From positions 372,001 to 436,000 of the forward strand of contig NZ_JAAAWO010000001.1 in NCBI RefSeq assembly GCF_010500895.1: 64,000 bases of DNA, given 5' to 3'. This document shows, piece after piece, positions 54,038-62,247 of the stretch (positions are counted from its first letter, which is position 1; each line of letters begins with the position of its first letter). The translations under genes were made by a program, and so were the position numbers. A model generated the notes under the pieces. It ran no database searches. It was not told the origin of the DNA and saw nothing but the letters and a program-made list of their open reading frames with translations. This DNA is from Alteromonas genovensis. Its GTDB lineage: Bacteria; Pseudomonadota; Gammaproteobacteria; Enterobacterales; Alteromonadaceae.

Positions 54038-55069
54038 ATGAAAAAGACCAAGTTAACGCTTAAAGATGTCGCACAACAACTTGGCGTATCAACCGCTACT
54101 ATTTCAAATGCCTTCAATCGTCCCGATCAATTATCAAAAGGGAAACGAGAAGAAATACTCGCGCAGTGCGAACGCATAGGCTATTCAGGGCCAAACAAGG
54201 CCGCACAAATTTTACGTAAGGGTACGTCAAACATTGTTGCACTTGTACTTGCAGACAGCATTGCCTATATGGTGAGTGACCCGGTAGCCAGTACGTTTAT
54301 AAAAGGCGTATCCACAACGCTTCAGCAACAGGGCAAGCACTTGCTTCTCTACGCGGGTGATTCAAACAGTATTTTAGATGTAGTGGACTTTGTGGATGGA
54401 TTTATCTGCTACGGCGCACCGCGAAATTATAAACTAGCGCAAGAAATTGCAGCTCAGTCTAAGCCAGCCATTACTGTAGATTTTGATATCGATGATGTGC
54501 CTTCTATAAATATCGATAACGAAAACGCGGCGTATGAAGTTGCCAAAGCTGCAATCGATGAAAATGACATTGTAGCCATACTTGGTTTGCGGTTAATTGA
54601 CTCACCTACCACCTGCAGAATTTACGATAGCCCCTTGATTGATGTGAATAGCTCAATCTCACATCGCCGTTTAGATGGCTATGTGCGCGCTGCGAAAGAG
54701 CAGGGCATTGAGATAAACAATGAATGGATTTGGCACCTTCCGGAAAGTGACAGAAGCTACGCCCGACAGGCAGCGAAAGAAGTGCTTATGAGCTCGCCGC
54801 GACCGAATACGGTGCTATGTATGAGTGATATCATTGCATTAGAGTTGTTGCACAGCGCGCTAGCGATGGGCATTGATGTGCCAAACGAACTCAAAATCAC
54901 AGGTTTTGATGGCATTGAGGAAGCGGATAGAGCTAGGCCGCATTTAACAACGGTTTGTCAGTCTAGCGTAGCTAAGGGTGAGGCCGCCGCTAATGCGTTA
55001 CTCTCTGGTGAGTCACGCAAGCAAATACTGCCCTTTGATTTAAAACTGGGCGAAACCATTCGCAGTTAA
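54038..55069 (+). CDS. LacI-family transcriptional regulator
   Basis: A 343-residue repressor. The N-terminal HTH is L-K-D-V-A-Q-Q-L-G-V-S-T-A-T-I-S-N-A-F-N (residues about 7-26), the hinge helix follows (A-A-Q-I-L-R-K-G), and then the periplasmic-binding-like effector domain, ending I-T-G-F-D-G-I-E-E-A-D. The effector is probably a sugar or nucleoside. A shared palindrome upstream of this gene and of the TonB receptor at 58354 suggests autoregulation and control of that receptor. Confidence 0.9.
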   Translation: MKKTKLTLKDVAQQLGVSTATISNAFNRPDQLSKGKREEILAQCERIGYSGPNKAAQILRKGTSNIVALVLADSIAYMVSDPVASTFIKGVSTTLQQQGKHLLLYAGDSNSILDVVDFVDGFICYGAPRNYKLAQEIAAQSKPAITVDFDIDDVPSINIDNENAAYEVAKAAIDENDIVAILGLRLIDSPTTCRIYDSPLIDVNSSISHRRLDGYVRAAKEQGIEINNEWIWHLPESDRSYARQAAKEVLMSSPRPNTVLCMSDIIALELLHSALAMGIDVPNELKITGFDGIEEADRARPHLTTVCQSSVAKGEAAANALLSGESRKQILPFDLKLGETIRS

Positions 55070-55090
55070 TCATTCGCAGCTAATTACGAT

Positions 55091-55134
55091 ATACCGTGAG
55101 CGAATTACAGCTATCTGTAATTCGCTCACGGTAT
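55091..55134. terminator. Perfect 20-bp inverted repeat between convergent lacI-type and tdk genes
   Basis: ATACCGTGAGCGAATTACAG (55091-55110) is exactly complementary to 55115-55134 around a CTAT loop. There is no T run, so it is not a textbook rho-independent terminator, but such a stem in the 70-base gap would stall transcription from both sides and protect 3' ends. Confidence 0.7.
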
Positions 55135-55142
55135 CAGCATGC

Positions 55143-55724
55143 TCAGGCGTTCCACACCAATGCTTTGAAGTGCTTACGGCACATAGACTCGTAGGTGTCG
55201 TTTCCGCCTATTTGAACTTGGTCTCCACCTGTAACAGCGTTGCCCTGTTCATCCAGTCGTACCACAAAATTCGCTTTTCGACCGCAATGACAAACGGTTT
55301 TTAGCTCGAACAGCTTATCGGCCCACGCAAGAAGATAATGACTGCCCTCAAAGGTTTCACCCAAGAAATCTGTGCGCAACCCGTAAGCCAACACTGGCAC
55401 ATCAAGCTCATCAACCACTTCGACCAATTGGCGAACCTGCTCTTTAGTTAGAAATTGTGCTTCATCAATAAAAATACAGTCGAGGGGGCATTCTTGTTCG
55501 TCTTGCTTAATTGAGGCGAACAAATCATCGTCTTTGCTATAGAGTTTTGCATCAGCCTGCAAGCCAATTCGTGAAGTGACTTTTCCAATGCCGTAACGGT
55601 CATCAAGACCTGCAGTATAAATAATTGAGTGCATACCGCGCTCACGGTAGTTATATGCAGATTGGAGAAGAGAAGTGGATTTTCCTGCATTCATTGCAGA
55701 ATAATAAAAATAAAGTTGTGCCAT
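55143..55724 (-). CDS. tdk: Thymidine kinase
   Basis: Phosphorylates thymidine with ATP. The 193-residue protein shows the Walker A-like S-A-M-N-A-G-K-S-T (residues 9-17), D-E-A-Q-F-L for magnesium and the lasso region, the zinc motif C-H-C-G-R-K and the C-terminal C-R-K-H. It belongs to the type II bacterial/human TK1 family. The gene follows the GGDEF-EAL gene by five bases on the same strand and is probably co-transcribed with it. Confidence 0.95.
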   Translation of the reverse strand: MAQLYFYYSAMNAGKSTSLLQSAYNYRERGMHSIIYTAGLDDRYGIGKVTSRIGLQADAKLYSKDDDLFASIKQDEQECPLDCIFIDEAQFLTKEQVRQLVEVVDELDVPVLAYGLRTDFLGETFEGSHYLLAWADKLFELKTVCHCGRKANFVVRLDEQGNAVTGGDQVQIGGNDTYESMCRKHFKALVWNA

Positions 55725-55729
55725 GGTGA

Positions 55730-57745
55730 TTAATTTTTTTCGTTATACCAGTTTTTCAAATCTTCAAGCTTCATGGGTTTAGCGAAATAGAAACCTTGCA
55801 GATAGTCTGTGCCCAGCATTGCTAAATGTTTAAATTGCTGCTCTGTTTCAATGCCTTCAGCTATGGTCTCACAGCCAAATTCTTTCGCCATTAACAGCGT
55901 TGCTCGTATTATGGTATCACTCTCTTCGGATGTATTCTTTACAAAAGATCTGTCTATCTTAATAAAGTTAAAAGGCATGGTTTGCAGTCGAAATAGTGAC
56001 GAGTACCCCGTACCAAAGTCATCAATAGATATCTTCACTCCACGCCTTACCAATCCTTGCAGTCGTTGTGTAACCAGCTCCTCATCGTTGGCAAAAACAC
56101 TCTCTGTCACTTCTAAAGATAAACGCTGTGGCGCCACTTGTGTGGTTTGCAAAGCATTGTCTAAAATTTTAATAAATTCATCGTCTAACAACTGTGCAAT
56201 AGAGACATTCACAGATAAACACATGGCGTCGGATGCTGACCAATGAGACAAGTCGATTAGCGCTCGATTAAGCACCCATGCTCCAATTTCCGGCATCATC
56301 CCTGAGCGCTCCGCAAGAGGAATAAAGACATCCGGCGTAATATTCTCTCCATCGCAGGACCAGCGCAACAGCGCTTCCACCGAAGACAGTGCGTTAGTAT
56401 TAACATTGATAATTGGCTGATAGTGCACACATAACTCGTCGTTATCTATGGCGTTACGCAAACGTTCGCACAAGCGTTGCTCTCGCTTTACCTCGTCGTG
56501 CAACGCTTCATTAAATACACCTACAGACCCTCTTTGCCTGCGCTTTTGGTCGTACATGGTGAGGTCTGCATGCTGAATTAAATCCATGGCAGTGTGACCA
56601 TGTTCGGGAAACATTGCGATACCAATGGTGGCATCTAGAGTAATTTGGTTTTTATTGGCCGTAACCGGAATGGCAATACCACTTCGCATTGCGTGGGCAA
56701 CTGTTTTCGCGATATCCACAGTCACATAAGGCAAAAGCGCGACAAACTCATCACCACCCCATCTTGCAAGGAGGTTGGTTTCACAATATTTGCTGAGCCG
56801 TTGCGCTATTTCAGTCAGTACGATATCACCTATTTTATGACCTAAGCTATCATTTACTTGCTTAAAACCATCCAAATCTACAAACAAAACGGCAAAGGTG
56901 CCGTCCACTGCCTTTGTTTTCTCAAGCAGTGGGTTCATGTGTTTTAGCAAACCGTTTCTATTGAGGAGGCTTGTAAGTGGGTCGTGATTAGATAAACGAA
57001 AAAGATCTTCGGTACGCTTTTGTACCTTCATTTCTAAACTGCCGTTAACGTCATCGAGTCGCTGATTCGTGTTGCGCAAAAGCTGATTCACCCTATCAGT
57101 TTGTTGCCGTTCTCGCTTCATTTGCTCTACTAGCATCATGTTCTTAGCTTTGAGTTGAACCGTTTTTATAAAGAAATTGTTGTACCTAAACGCACTCGCA
57201 AAAAGGCCAGCCCAAAACACGATGCCGAAAACGCCAAGAACAAAAAATTCATCATTATTAAACAGTGCGCATACAGATATAGGGAGTATTAATACCGTTT
57301 CGTAAAAGACCACCAATATCTTGCTGGGCGCTAGAAATGTACTTCCTCCAGCAGCCATATTGGCAATGACCACCATGGTAACGGCGAGTTCAATCATTCC
57401 CATTGAGTCGTAGAGAAGGGTAGTATAAAGAGCCCAAATAGTGCCTGTTGCAATTAAACCTACAGAAAAGCGCAGTAGCGCTGGTGTTGGGTTAAATTCG
57501 GTGCCCCGAAGTCTTTTGCGCCAGTAGAAGGAATCTACCCATCGAGCAAAAAGTGTTATGGCCATTGCAAACAATAACGAAAGTTTTATTTGCGAAACTG
57601 ATGAGTCGGTGGGCTGGAAAAAGAATATAAGCCCGGAAAACAAAAACGCTGTTATGACTAGGCCAACGGCAGAGTTTTCCATGAGCATGTTCACCGTATC
57701 CCTGTCTACGCTCTCTTTAGGTATATCATCATCGTAAAGATGCAA
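55730..57745 (-). CDS. Membrane GGDEF-EAL protein with both active-site motifs intact
   Basis: A 671-residue protein with about six N-terminal membrane helices (residues 25-195), a coiled coil, a GGDEF domain (W-G-G-D-E-F near 329) and an EAL domain (E-A-L-L-R near 455, N-V-S-I-A, D-D-F-G-T-G, A-E-G-I-E-T near 627). All EAL catalytic motifs are kept, in contrast to the protein at 11310, so it could break down or make c-di-GMP. It starts at a TTG with GAGG seven bases upstream. It lies directly before tdk. Confidence 0.9.
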   Translation of the reverse strand: MHLYDDDIPKESVDRDTVNMLMENSAVGLVITAFLFSGLIFFFQPTDSSVSQIKLSLLFAMAITLFARWVDSFYWRKRLRGTEFNPTPALLRFSVGLIATGTIWALYTTLLYDSMGMIELAVTMVVIANMAAGGSTFLAPSKILVVFYETVLILPISVCALFNNDEFFVLGVFGIVFWAGLFASAFRYNNFFIKTVQLKAKNMMLVEQMKRERQQTDRVNQLLRNTNQRLDDVNGSLEMKVQKRTEDLFRLSNHDPLTSLLNRNGLLKHMNPLLEKTKAVDGTFAVLFVDLDGFKQVNDSLGHKIGDIVLTEIAQRLSKYCETNLLARWGGDEFVALLPYVTVDIAKTVAHAMRSGIAIPVTANKNQITLDATIGIAMFPEHGHTAMDLIQHADLTMYDQKRRQRGSVGVFNEALHDEVKREQRLCERLRNAIDNDELCVHYQPIINVNTNALSSVEALLRWSCDGENITPDVFIPLAERSGMMPEIGAWVLNRALIDLSHWSASDAMCLSVNVSIAQLLDDEFIKILDNALQTTQVAPQRLSLEVTESVFANDEELVTQRLQGLVRRGVKISIDDFGTGYSSLFRLQTMPFNFIKIDRSFVKNTSEESDTIIRATLLMAKEFGCETIAEGIETEQQFKHLAMLGTDYLQGFYFAKPMKLEDLKNWYNEKN

Positions 57746-58112
57746 AGTAGGCGCCTCTTTTCATTGCTACCGTATAGCTACCTCATAGATAGCTAAACTA
57801 TAAATGCTTACTGTAATAATTTTCATTGTTTTTGGCCAAGTGGAAATCAACACGTCCTAAATATAAACCATTCTCACGGGTTTTCCGCCTCCTCCCTACA
57901 ATTACTTGTTTATAACAATTAGAAAGCCGAATTCAGATAACACGTTCATCACTTGTTAACACTTTCAACAAATTATTTTTAAAATTTTTTGTAGAAACTA
58001 AACCGAAGAGCTAATTTTTAGCCATTTAGACACGATGTACTATGCTTTCATCTGTTGTAAGAGTAAAGCGCGTGGCGCAAGCCCGTATTAAACAAGGCTT
58101 TTGCATTCTTTC
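57746..58112. other. Distal part of the divergent region upstream of the TonB receptor
   Basis: AT-rich sequence between two divergent genes. It should hold the promoter of the GGDEF-EAL gene. No gene, repeat or strong hairpin was seen. Confidence 0.45.
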
Positions 58113-58148
58113 TTAAACGTTTAAATTTTTCGTTTGTACTAAACGTTT
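58113..58148. promoter_or_regulatory. Tandem LacI-type operators upstream of the TonB receptor
   Basis: TTAAACGTTTAA at 58113-58124 and an AAACGTTT core at 58141-58148 have centres 26 bp apart. The first is identical to the palindrome upstream of the LacI gene at 53931. They lie 205-240 bases before the receptor start. Confidence 0.7.
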
Positions 58149-58264
58149 GTCTGTTAGGTCACCATGAATTCTGTAAATTAATTGTATGTTAGACTAATTG
58201 ATATGCTTATTTCTGAAAATTTTCTTCACAGAATCTTTACAAGATAAATATCTTGGTATACATT

Positions 58265-58278
58265 CTTAATCGATTAAG
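58265..58278. promoter_or_regulatory. 14-bp palindrome close to the TonB receptor start
   Basis: CTTAATCGATTAAG is a perfect palindrome with a central CG, 76 bases before the ATG. It resembles the TTATCGATTAAG site at 54003-54014 before the LacI gene and may be another operator for the same regulator. Confidence 0.55.
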
Positions 58279-58353
58279 CAGCGGGTGCAATCGCTGTGTC
58301 ATATTAAGTAAGCATTTTGGATATCAAGGCTCTAACACACCGCCGGAGATGAC

Positions 58354-60873
58354 ATGAAAAACACACACACACTAAACGCATTGACACTCGCTGTTTGCGC
58401 AGCACTTTCTGGAACTGCCTTCGCACAAGAAGCAGCACCGTCAGACGCTGAAAAGAAAGAAAAAGAGAAATATGAACAAATCGTTGTTACTGCCGCGCCT
58501 GGTGGCGCAACTATGCAGGAAGCGAGTGTTTCAGTAAGTTCATTTGATGAGAACGACATTATCAAGCTTGCGCCTCGTTCAACAGCTGAAGTGTTCCGTG
58601 CACTTCCTGGTATCCGTGCTGAATCTTCTGGCGGTGGCGGTAACGCAAACATCACTATCCGTGGTATTCCTTTAGCAACGGGTGGTTCAAAGTTTTTACA
58701 GCTTCACGAAGATGGTCTTCCAGTACTTGAGTACGGCGATATAAACTTCGGTAACGCTGATAACTTTATCCGTTACGATTGGTCTGTTGCTAACGTAGAA
58801 GCGATTCGTGGTGGTTCTGCATCAACATTCGCAAGTAACTCACCAGGTGGTGTTATCAACATGATCAGTAATACTGGTGAAGTTGGTGGCGGCGCTATTG
58901 GTACTTCATTTGGTGTTGATTACGATGAGTTTCGTTTAGATTTCCGCTACGGTGGCGAAATCAGCGACGACATGTATTACCATATTGCTGGTTTTGCCCG
59001 TGGCGGTGAAGGCCCGCGCGATACCGGTTATAACGGCGACCAAGGTGGTCAAATCAAGTTCAACATCACCAAGATGTTAGATAACGGTCACATCCGTTTC
59101 TACTACAAAAATCTTGATGATAAAGTGTCTACTTACTTACCTTCACCAGTACTTGTAAAGGGTGATGGCGAGTACGGCCCTGTACCAAACTACGACGCAA
59201 GCTCACAGGCGTTGAACTCTGCATTCAATACGAACATTTCTACATTCGACAGCTTCGGCAACCCAGAAAACCGTGACGTACGTGATGGTATCGAGTCTAA
59301 GGTGAGCTCTTTTGGTATTGAAGTTGACCTAGAAGTTGCTGATAACTTGTTCCTTCTTAACAAATTCCGTACATCAGATATCTCTGGTGGATTCATTGCC
59401 CCGTTTACAGACGGCTTCCCAGCTGGCCCTGGCGATGTATCTAACTTTGCTTCAGCATTGTGTGCAGGCGCCACTGACGGCGACGGAAATGCGCTTAACT
59501 GTGACACTACCACAGTCACACTGGCAAATGGCCCTGGTGCGGGTAACGCATACTCTGGTCAAGCATTTACTAACCTACAGTTTGATACGCGAATCAACGA
59601 TCTTGGTAACATGATCAACGACTTTAGCCTTCGCAAAGAGTTTGATAATGGCGTAGACCTAACGGTGGGTTACTACTACTCAAACCAAGAAATTGCTACT
59701 AGCTGGTCTAGCTGGCAGACGTTTATCCAGACACTGGATGGCTCTAACTCTCAAATGCTAAATATCACTAACGGTGATGGCGTTGAGCTAGTGTCTGACG
59801 GTTTATTGTCTCCAAGCTTCCTGTCTTGGGAGTGGGACCTAAACTACCAAACTACTGCTCCTTACATGAACGTTGGTTTCGAACTGTCTGACAACATTCT
59901 GATTGATGCGTCAGTTCGTTATGACACGGTTGAAGCATCTGGTGAGCTAATCAACTCTTGCTGTGGTGGTAACACAGATTTTGATATCAACGGCAACGGT
60001 GTTATTGAGCAAATCGAAGATGCATCGGCAACTAACAGTGGCTTTATCCGCGGTGGTGTAATTAACCTTAACCGCGCAGGCGCAGCATCACAAATCGTTG
60101 ATTACGATGCGAACAACACGTCTTACTCGGTGGGTGGTTCATACCTTCTTAGCGATAGCCAAACGTTCTTCGCTCGCTACTCTAAGGGCGGCCGCGCAAT
60201 AGCAGACCGTTTGTTACAAATCGGCGGAACGCTTAACCAAGACGGAAGTCTTACTAGCACTACATCTGGTTTTGATACGACTAAACAGCTTGAAGTGGGT
60301 TATAAGTACGGTACTTCAGACCTAATGATTAACGCTACGTTATTCGATACGGTTACCGAAGATACACAAGCGGAAGTAACTAGCGGTCTTACCTTCATGC
60401 GTGAGTACGAAGCAACAGGTCTTGAATTTGAAGGTCGTTGGAATGCCACTGATAACTTCGTAATGGCTGGTAACTTAACGTGGACAGATGCGGAAATTAG
60501 CAGTGATGTTAACAATGCAGCAATCGTCGGTAATACGCCACGCCGTCAAGCAGACTGGATTTGGACAATTACACCTGAGTACGTAACTGACACTTGGTCT
60601 GTAGGTGCGTCACTACAAGGTTCAACTGAATACTACGTGCAAGACAACAACGACCTTAAGCAAGAAGGCTACACGCTAGTTAACTTGTTTGCCACTTACT
60701 GGGTGAATGACCAGTTCTCAGTAGCGCTTAACGTTAACAACGCAACGGATGAATTTGTAGTAACTGAAGTTGAAGCAACACCGTTTGGTGAGATTTCAAC
60801 GGGAGATTTCGTCCGAGGAAGACCACTGAATGGTCGTACAACTGTACTATCTCTTAAGTATATGTTCGACTAA
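58354..60873 (+). CDS. TonB-dependent outer-membrane receptor, probably highly expressed
   Basis: An 839-residue receptor with a signal peptide (cleavage near A-F-A-Q-E), a TonB-box-like Q-I-V-V-T-A-A, plug motifs R-A-L-P-G-I-R-A-E, I-T-I-R-G-I-P-L and F-A-S-N-S-P-G-G-V-I-N-M, and a barrel ending L-S-L-K-Y-M-F-D. Codon choice is visibly different from neighbouring genes (many GGT, CGT, AAC, TTC), suggesting strong expression. The upstream LacI-type operators point to control by the nearby LacI regulator and hence to an inducible nutrient, probably a carbohydrate or related compound. No transport partner is adjacent. Confidence 0.9.
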   Translation: MKNTHTLNALTLAVCAALSGTAFAQEAAPSDAEKKEKEKYEQIVVTAAPGGATMQEASVSVSSFDENDIIKLAPRSTAEVFRALPGIRAESSGGGGNANITIRGIPLATGGSKFLQLHEDGLPVLEYGDINFGNADNFIRYDWSVANVEAIRGGSASTFASNSPGGVINMISNTGEVGGGAIGTSFGVDYDEFRLDFRYGGEISDDMYYHIAGFARGGEGPRDTGYNGDQGGQIKFNITKMLDNGHIRFYYKNLDDKVSTYLPSPVLVKGDGEYGPVPNYDASSQALNSAFNTNISTFDSFGNPENRDVRDGIESKVSSFGIEVDLEVADNLFLLNKFRTSDISGGFIAPFTDGFPAGPGDVSNFASALCAGATDGDGNALNCDTTTVTLANGPGAGNAYSGQAFTNLQFDTRINDLGNMINDFSLRKEFDNGVDLTVGYYYSNQEIATSWSSWQTFIQTLDGSNSQMLNITNGDGVELVSDGLLSPSFLSWEWDLNYQTTAPYMNVGFELSDNILIDASVRYDTVEASGELINSCCGGNTDFDINGNGVIEQIEDASATNSGFIRGGVINLNRAGAASQIVDYDANNTSYSVGGSYLLSDSQTFFARYSKGGRAIADRLLQIGGTLNQDGSLTSTTSGFDTTKQLEVGYKYGTSDLMINATLFDTVTEDTQAEVTSGLTFMREYEATGLEFEGRWNATDNFVMAGNLTWTDAEISSDVNNAAIVGNTPRRQADWIWTITPEYVTDTWSVGASLQGSTEYYVQDNNDLKQEGYTLVNLFATYWVNDQFSVALNVNNATDEFVVTEVEATPFGEISTGDFVRGRPLNGRTTVLSLKYMFD

Positions 60874-60934
60874 GAGAAGCCATAACATTAACTTGAGTCA
60901 CTAGTGTTAATAACGTACTCAAATTAATAGCGAA

Positions 60935-60968
60935 AAAAATGCCTGCTTTATGCAGGCATTTTTGTTTT
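60935..60968 (+). terminator. Rho-independent terminator after the TonB receptor gene
   Basis: AAAAATGCCTGC pairs with GCAGGCATTTTT around TTTAT and is followed by GTTTTT. Confidence 0.9.
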
Positions 60969-60977
60969 TGGGGCTCT

Positions 60978-61241
60978 ATACCATTCCGCATAGATACTTA
61001 CCCACTCAGCGAGACTTAAAATGTTCGTAATCGCGGCGTGTTACCGCAGGTATAGGGTTCTACATCAAGGTGACACAACAAAGAGTACGGACATTTTAAA
61101 CTCGCCCTTCGGGAAGGCCTGGCAAGCTTCCTAGCTTCATTCTGGGAATTTGGAAGGAAACAGCCATTACTGCATTCCCACGCTTTGCTAGGAAACTTGC
61201 CAGTGCCATCTGGGTGGGCAATTATTTATGCGGACTGGTAT
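60978..61241. mobile_element. 264-bp three-stem structured repeat element, copy 2 (MITE-like)
   Basis: Outer stem: 60978-60992 with 61227-61241 (14 of 15 pairs), then a symmetric five-base internal loop, then 60998-61009 with 61210-61221 (10 of 12). Arm 1: TTAAAATGTTCGTA at 61016-61029 with 61086-61099 (13 of 14). Arm 2: 61119-61135 with 61187-61203 (16 of 17). Arm strands are 70 and 68 bases apart. On the reverse strand the blocks CCCGAAGGG, TACTCTTTG and CGCGATTA occur in the same order and at almost the same spacing as in copy 1 at 46394-46656. No gene was seen in this 437-base gap. Confidence 0.8.
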
Positions 61242-61310
61242 TAATGATAGTAGAGCTATTCTGTCGCTTTCTCTCGCCTGATAAAAATTGCTCTATAAAA
61301 GCAGCTTAAT

Positions 61311-62048
61311 TCACTTAGCACTTTCGGCGTTATCCACTTTGCTAATGGCAAGCTGGTGCTCGATAGCTTTCGATAAGGCTGGCTGAAGGTTGAGATGCTT
61401 TTTGTTAATCACATGAATTAAGCTATGTTTTACCAGCGGAATATAATTAAAGCCAAGCTCCTCAAATACGTGTAAATCTGAAAAGTCACTCGGTGCAATG
61501 GCATAGCTAAAGCGCTCTGACTTTATTAATTCTACCACGTGATAGAAGTCATCGAACTCATAGAAGTTTGCCGCAAGATCGCTTGGCTGCTTTTCAATGT
61601 TATAAAAAAAGCGAGTAGTTACTGCAATACCGGTATCAGGTTTATTAATTATGTCTTTGTTGCAGGGGACATCAGGTACGCACAGTAAAAACGATGCTCC
61701 AATTGACAGCTGAGGTGCAATAGCAATCACGTTGCTATTATCTTTAATCACTACGTCATAGCGAATAACATCCGCGTCTGTCATGCCCTCATTAAGTAGT
61801 TTTAAGCCTCTCATGCCGCCTACTTTTTCAAAGGTCACACTAATACCTATTTGTTTGTACGCCCTTTCTATAAGGGGCTTATAAAATTTATTAACCTGTG
61901 GGTGGTTTATATAGCCAACAACAAAATGGGCTTCATCGTGGTCGGCATATCCAGAGTTGGGAAAGAGTGCGATGGCAGGGCCTAAAAGAGCCAGGCACAC
62001 TGATATGGCGCTTTTAGCGTAAGTCGTTTTAAAGGCACGTGCGGGCAT
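61311..62048 (-). CDS. Solitary periplasmic solute-binding-like protein
   Basis: A 245-residue exported protein of the family-3 solute-binding fold. The signal peptide precedes A-D-H-D-E-A-H-F-V-V-G-Y, and lobe motifs include R-G-L-K-L-L-N-E-G-x-x-D-A-D and F-S-Y-A-I-A-P-S-D. A Cys pair (L-L-C-V-P-D-V-P-C) could form a disulphide. No transporter gene is adjacent. It is the third such orphan in the window. Confidence 0.72.
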   Translation of the reverse strand: MPARAFKTTYAKSAISVCLALLGPAIALFPNSGYADHDEAHFVVGYINHPQVNKFYKPLIERAYKQIGISVTFEKVGGMRGLKLLNEGMTDADVIRYDVVIKDNSNVIAIAPQLSIGASFLLCVPDVPCNKDIINKPDTGIAVTTRFFYNIEKQPSDLAANFYEFDDFYHVVELIKSERFSYAIAPSDFSDLHVFEELGFNYIPLVKHSLIHVINKKHLNLQPALSKAIEHQLAISKVDNAESAK

Positions 62049-62154
62049 TTAGTTTCTATGCTTATAAGCTTCATAATGTTAAGTAAGCGTAGAAAACAAT
62101 CACATAATATTCCATTATTTTAGAAACAACTGTGCAATTGAGCATGTAAATAAA

Positions 62155-62181
62155 AAAGCCCTGACAAATTGTCAGGGCTTT
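62155..62181 (-). terminator. Rho-independent terminator after fadE
   Basis: AAAGCCCTGACA pairs with TGTCAGGGCTTT. On the minus strand the stem is followed by T residues, fitting termination of the fadE transcript. Confidence 0.85.
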
Positions 62182-62247
62182 GTTTGTTAGCGTTTGAATA
62201 TCCGTTAAATTAACAACTTAAATCAACGCAATAATCAATGATGATGT

